Assembly: GCF_036370855.1 (NCBI RefSeq)
Contig: NC_088106.1
Span: 31,138,501-31,202,500 of the forward strand
Direction of reading: 5' to 3'
From: Dromaius novaehollandiae
Taxonomy: Eukaryota > Chordata > Aves > Casuariiformes > Dromaiidae
Length of the DNA: 64,000 nucleotides
Both the position numbers and the translations under genes were made by a program. The notes under the pieces were generated by a model. The model saw nothing but the letters and a program-made list of their open reading frames with translations, was not told the origin of the DNA and did not search any database. Positions 61,701 through 64,000 of this stretch are shown one piece after another (the first letter of the stretch is position 1; each line of letters begins with the position of its first letter).

Positions 61701-64000
61701 GATTTAAGACCTAATGGTGCTGATTTTTAAGAAAGCTATGGACAAGTTTTGTAACCAGGTGTTTCACTCATCTGCCACACAACTTGCCTCCTCTGATCAT
61801 GCAGATGCATTACATATGTCATCATCCCTGCTCTGTTGCCCCTTCTCCCGCCATGTTCCCCTTATGTACCAGAACTAGTAACACCAACTTACCAGATCCT
61901 TGACCATGACTTCAATCTGTTCCTGAGCCACATTCACATCTTCTGTAGGTCCTTCCAAGGTGATTTTATCCTCTCCTTCAGTGAATTCGATGTGAACCTT
62001 TAGACGAGGCAAGGAATCCAGTAAGACTTTTGCAAGCCAGGTCGGTGCTGTTAGCCAGACCTACGCTACTCGTCTCTGGCACTAGGAGATGGTTTCTTTC
62101 CCACACAGTACACAATCACGCCTGTGTTTTCAGAAACAGGTAATCTACAATTCTGGCCATACAATAGTGTCTAGAGCCCAAGGCTCTGCTTCCATCCTGG
62201 AGACTGCAAGAGCTTTGGAGAAGCTAGTCACCTGACCTTTCTCCAGATATCATGCCACTCGCCTAGCCAAATTCAACATTTGCAGGTACATTACTACATC
62301 GGTTCTCAAACTAGTATCATATAAAGCTTCTTTGGATGGGATCAACCCATCAGCAGAACTCAGGATGAGTAGTGTTTGTGGCAGGAAAGAGAGGATCTCT
62401 TAATATTAAGCTCTGTGTCACTTCCTCCCTGGTTTCACCCATGCTAGAACGCATTTATCCCTTCTACAAAGGGTGATACAGGCTAAACCACATCTTACAG
62501 CAGAGGGTGCTAAGTTAACCAGCTCATCCATACCTTTGGCATCTGCTGAGTTATTTTGGCCAGGTTTTGTCCTTTCTTTCCAATAATGAAACGATGAAGC
62601 CAAGAGGGGGCAGAGACCGAGGAGACGGTAAAACTGTTGGCCTGAGATAGAAGAACAGAGAAATTGTACGATGGATAGACTGGAAGTGGTCTTCACATAA
62701 GTCCAGTTTCAAGTTCTCTCTAAACTGGCAGCCTCAGTATTGGTTTCAGCTAAGCAGCATCTCTAACAGCCCAGCAGAGACCACCCCCCAAGCTTGCCCA
62801 GTGCTAAAGGATATACCTTTATGTGACTTCCTAAGACACCTACTGCATCTTTTCAGTACCTTTGCATAGACTTCGGTCAATGCTTGCCCAAGCTTTTCAG
62901 GCTCGCCACGCAGTATCACCGTCTCCGAGCTGCTGTCAGTGGGTGGGATCTCGACCGAGACTCCAGTTTTCTCCAAGATCTCCTGCAGGGAATTCCCCTT
63001 GGGGCCGATGACATACTTGTGCTGGGACTTCTTCACCTCCACTGCAATGGTGGTAGTCTTCTTTTTCTGTAGGGGCAGAGGCACTAGGGCATCAATCGAA
63101 AGGGGGCAGAAAAAGGCAAGAGTGAAAGGAAGGGGCAGCCACCAGATGCGGTGAAACTCTGCATCCAGCAAAGAGCAAAGCAAAGCTGAGCACTCTCGAT
63201 CCAAAGAGCCCTAGCATGATTTGGGTCACTGCCCACACAAAGCCTTGTGCTCACGGGTTCACAGGCGTAGCCTGTACTCAGTGGCAAGCTCTCTGGGACA
63301 CTGCATGGGGGAGACCACATACACACACATTCTTACACAACAGGGCTCAACACCCAGCTGTCCCCCAGGCAGTACTGCAATGCAACACCACGTAGGCTAC
63401 CTGGCTGATTATCTCTGTTGGTATCCAGACCGGTACAAATACAGTCCTAACCATGGGGAAGAACAGCCCAGCAATCCACAACAAGGATATTCACAGCAAT
63501 GTTGGCTGCGGAGAATCAATACGTGAAATTTACTCTTCAGCAATTTCTACTCATTGTAGCAAATTTGACAATATCACCAGGCCAACAGTGCAGACTTCAC
63601 ACTTCATTGCCTAGTAACATCTTTGTGAACAAAAGCCAAGGGACCTCTTTGTGGTCTGCTGATTCCCAGGACACAGAAAAGCAAAACATCTGTCATCTCC
63701 CTGGTAGCATCACCCCAAGTCCCACTCTTCTGGGAAAGGACACGGCAAAACCCAAGGCCGTGTGCTGCAAGTGCTGCAGAGCCTGAGCTGACAAGAGAAG
63801 GACACAATGGAGAGATGCACGAGTAGAACGAGAAGGGAAGAGGGAGTATGAGCACGTGGAGGGAAGATGTCAGGGGGTTTTATGGACTATCCATACCTTC
63901 TCCTCATAGATCTTCTTAACACGAGCCACGGCCTGGGCTAGCTGCTCCTTTTCTCCTGTGAAGACTATCTCCGTCTTGTTGACGCTGGGCGGGGGAATGT
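49256..64000 (-). CDS. HDLBP: HDLBP (vigilin), multi-KH RNA-binding protein, C-terminal 1011 residues (5' part outside window)
   Basis: Twenty-two coding exons on the minus strand: 64000-63897 (partial), 63066-62860, 62641-62534, 61997-61893, 61464-61386, 60695-60556, 60246-60142, 59879-59766, 59426-59340, 59183-59052, 58178-57960, 57120-56899, 56664-56446, 55777-55639, 54878-54724, 54092-53988, 53370-53236, 52796-52653, 52468-52283, 50769-50653, 50198-50070, 49342-49256. All phases fit. Human vigilin has 1268 residues, so about 257 are missing to the right. The window holds the end of KH2 and KH3 to KH14, then the tail QVYMKPSSHEESKAPSKGFV and the terminus APKTLPWGPKR, nearly identical to human. 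Family knowledge: cytoplasmic and ER-associated vigilin binds mRNA coding regions and tRNA, and affects translation of secretory and membrane proteins and lipid metabolism. Confidence 0.98.
50770..52282 (-). other. HDLBP: HDLBP intron inside the KH14 coding region
   Basis: 1.5 kb, one of the two longest HDLBP introns in the window. It includes an antisense open frame of 137 codons (51286-51699) that I do not support as a gene. No repeat or RNA gene recognised. Confidence 0.75.
56446..60246 (-). CDS. HDLBP: HDLBP exons for KH6-KH10
   Basis: KH6 (60246-60142 and 59879-59766, loop IGQKG) and KH7 (59426-59340 and 59183-59052, loop IGKGG) each use two exons. KH8 (58178-57960, IGAKG), KH9 (57120-56899, IGKGG) and KH10 (56664-56446) each fit one exon of 219-222 nt. 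KH10 reads FVIRRGQVLREI where the others have IGXXG, so its nucleic-acid loop is degenerate; the human protein has the same change. The donor after KH8 (GTTAGC) is weaker than the rest. Confidence 0.93.
60556..64000 (-). CDS. HDLBP: HDLBP exons for the end of KH2 and KH3-KH5
   Basis: The partial exon at the right edge encodes IPPPSVNKTEIVFTGEKEQL, the second half of KH2. KH3 lies in one exon (63066-62860) with GXXG loop IGPKG. KH4 is split between 62641-62534 (IGKKG) and 61997-61893. KH5 is split between 61464-61386 (IGKNG) and 60695-60556, with a phase-1 border just after the loop. Only this KH5 border interrupts a codon in this group. Confidence 0.93.

Overview
The window is vertebrate nuclear DNA. 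It carries four genes in an order known from the human 2q37.3 neighbourhood: PASK (minus), PPP1R7 (plus), ANO7 (plus), HDLBP (minus). Long introns with GT-AG borders, a CpG-island promoter and canonical poly(A) signals all fit. A decayed CR1-type LINE fragment near 12.6 kb, compact introns and the protein sequences suggest a bird. Another sauropsid cannot be excluded from sequence alone.

Layout. 1-4.2 kb holds the 5' part of PASK: three coding exons giving the first 193 residues, ending inside the first PAS domain; the rest lies off the left edge. 4.0-5.4 kb is a CpG island shared by PASK and PPP1R7, which are divergently transcribed. 5.07-23.1 kb is the whole of PPP1R7: ten coding exons and 355 residues, with every splice phase fitting. 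23.2-32.0 kb is intergenic with no gene I can support; it contains an AT microsatellite and a small GC-rich patch. 32.0-46.1 kb is ANO7: 23 coding exons and 886 residues. 46.8-64.0 kb is HDLBP (vigilin): a 2.4 kb 3' UTR, 21 complete coding exons and one partial, giving the last 1011 residues; the 5' part lies off the right edge. ANO7 and HDLBP converge, with about 0.7 kb between their predicted 3' ends.

The four genes are not an operon-like unit. PASK is a PAS-domain metabolic-sensing kinase. PPP1R7 (SDS22) is a leucine-rich-repeat regulator of protein phosphatase 1. ANO7 is a TMEM16-family membrane protein. HDLBP is a multi-KH RNA-binding protein. Their proximity is conserved synteny; only PASK and PPP1R7 probably share a control region. 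I found no sign of a new biological system. The points worth a second look are a minimal upstream ORF in PASK, the bidirectional promoter, intact calcium-site residues in ANO7, and the exon-to-KH-domain pattern in HDLBP.

Exon borders were assigned by hand from splice signals, reading phase and remembered human protein sequences. No alignment or database search was run.
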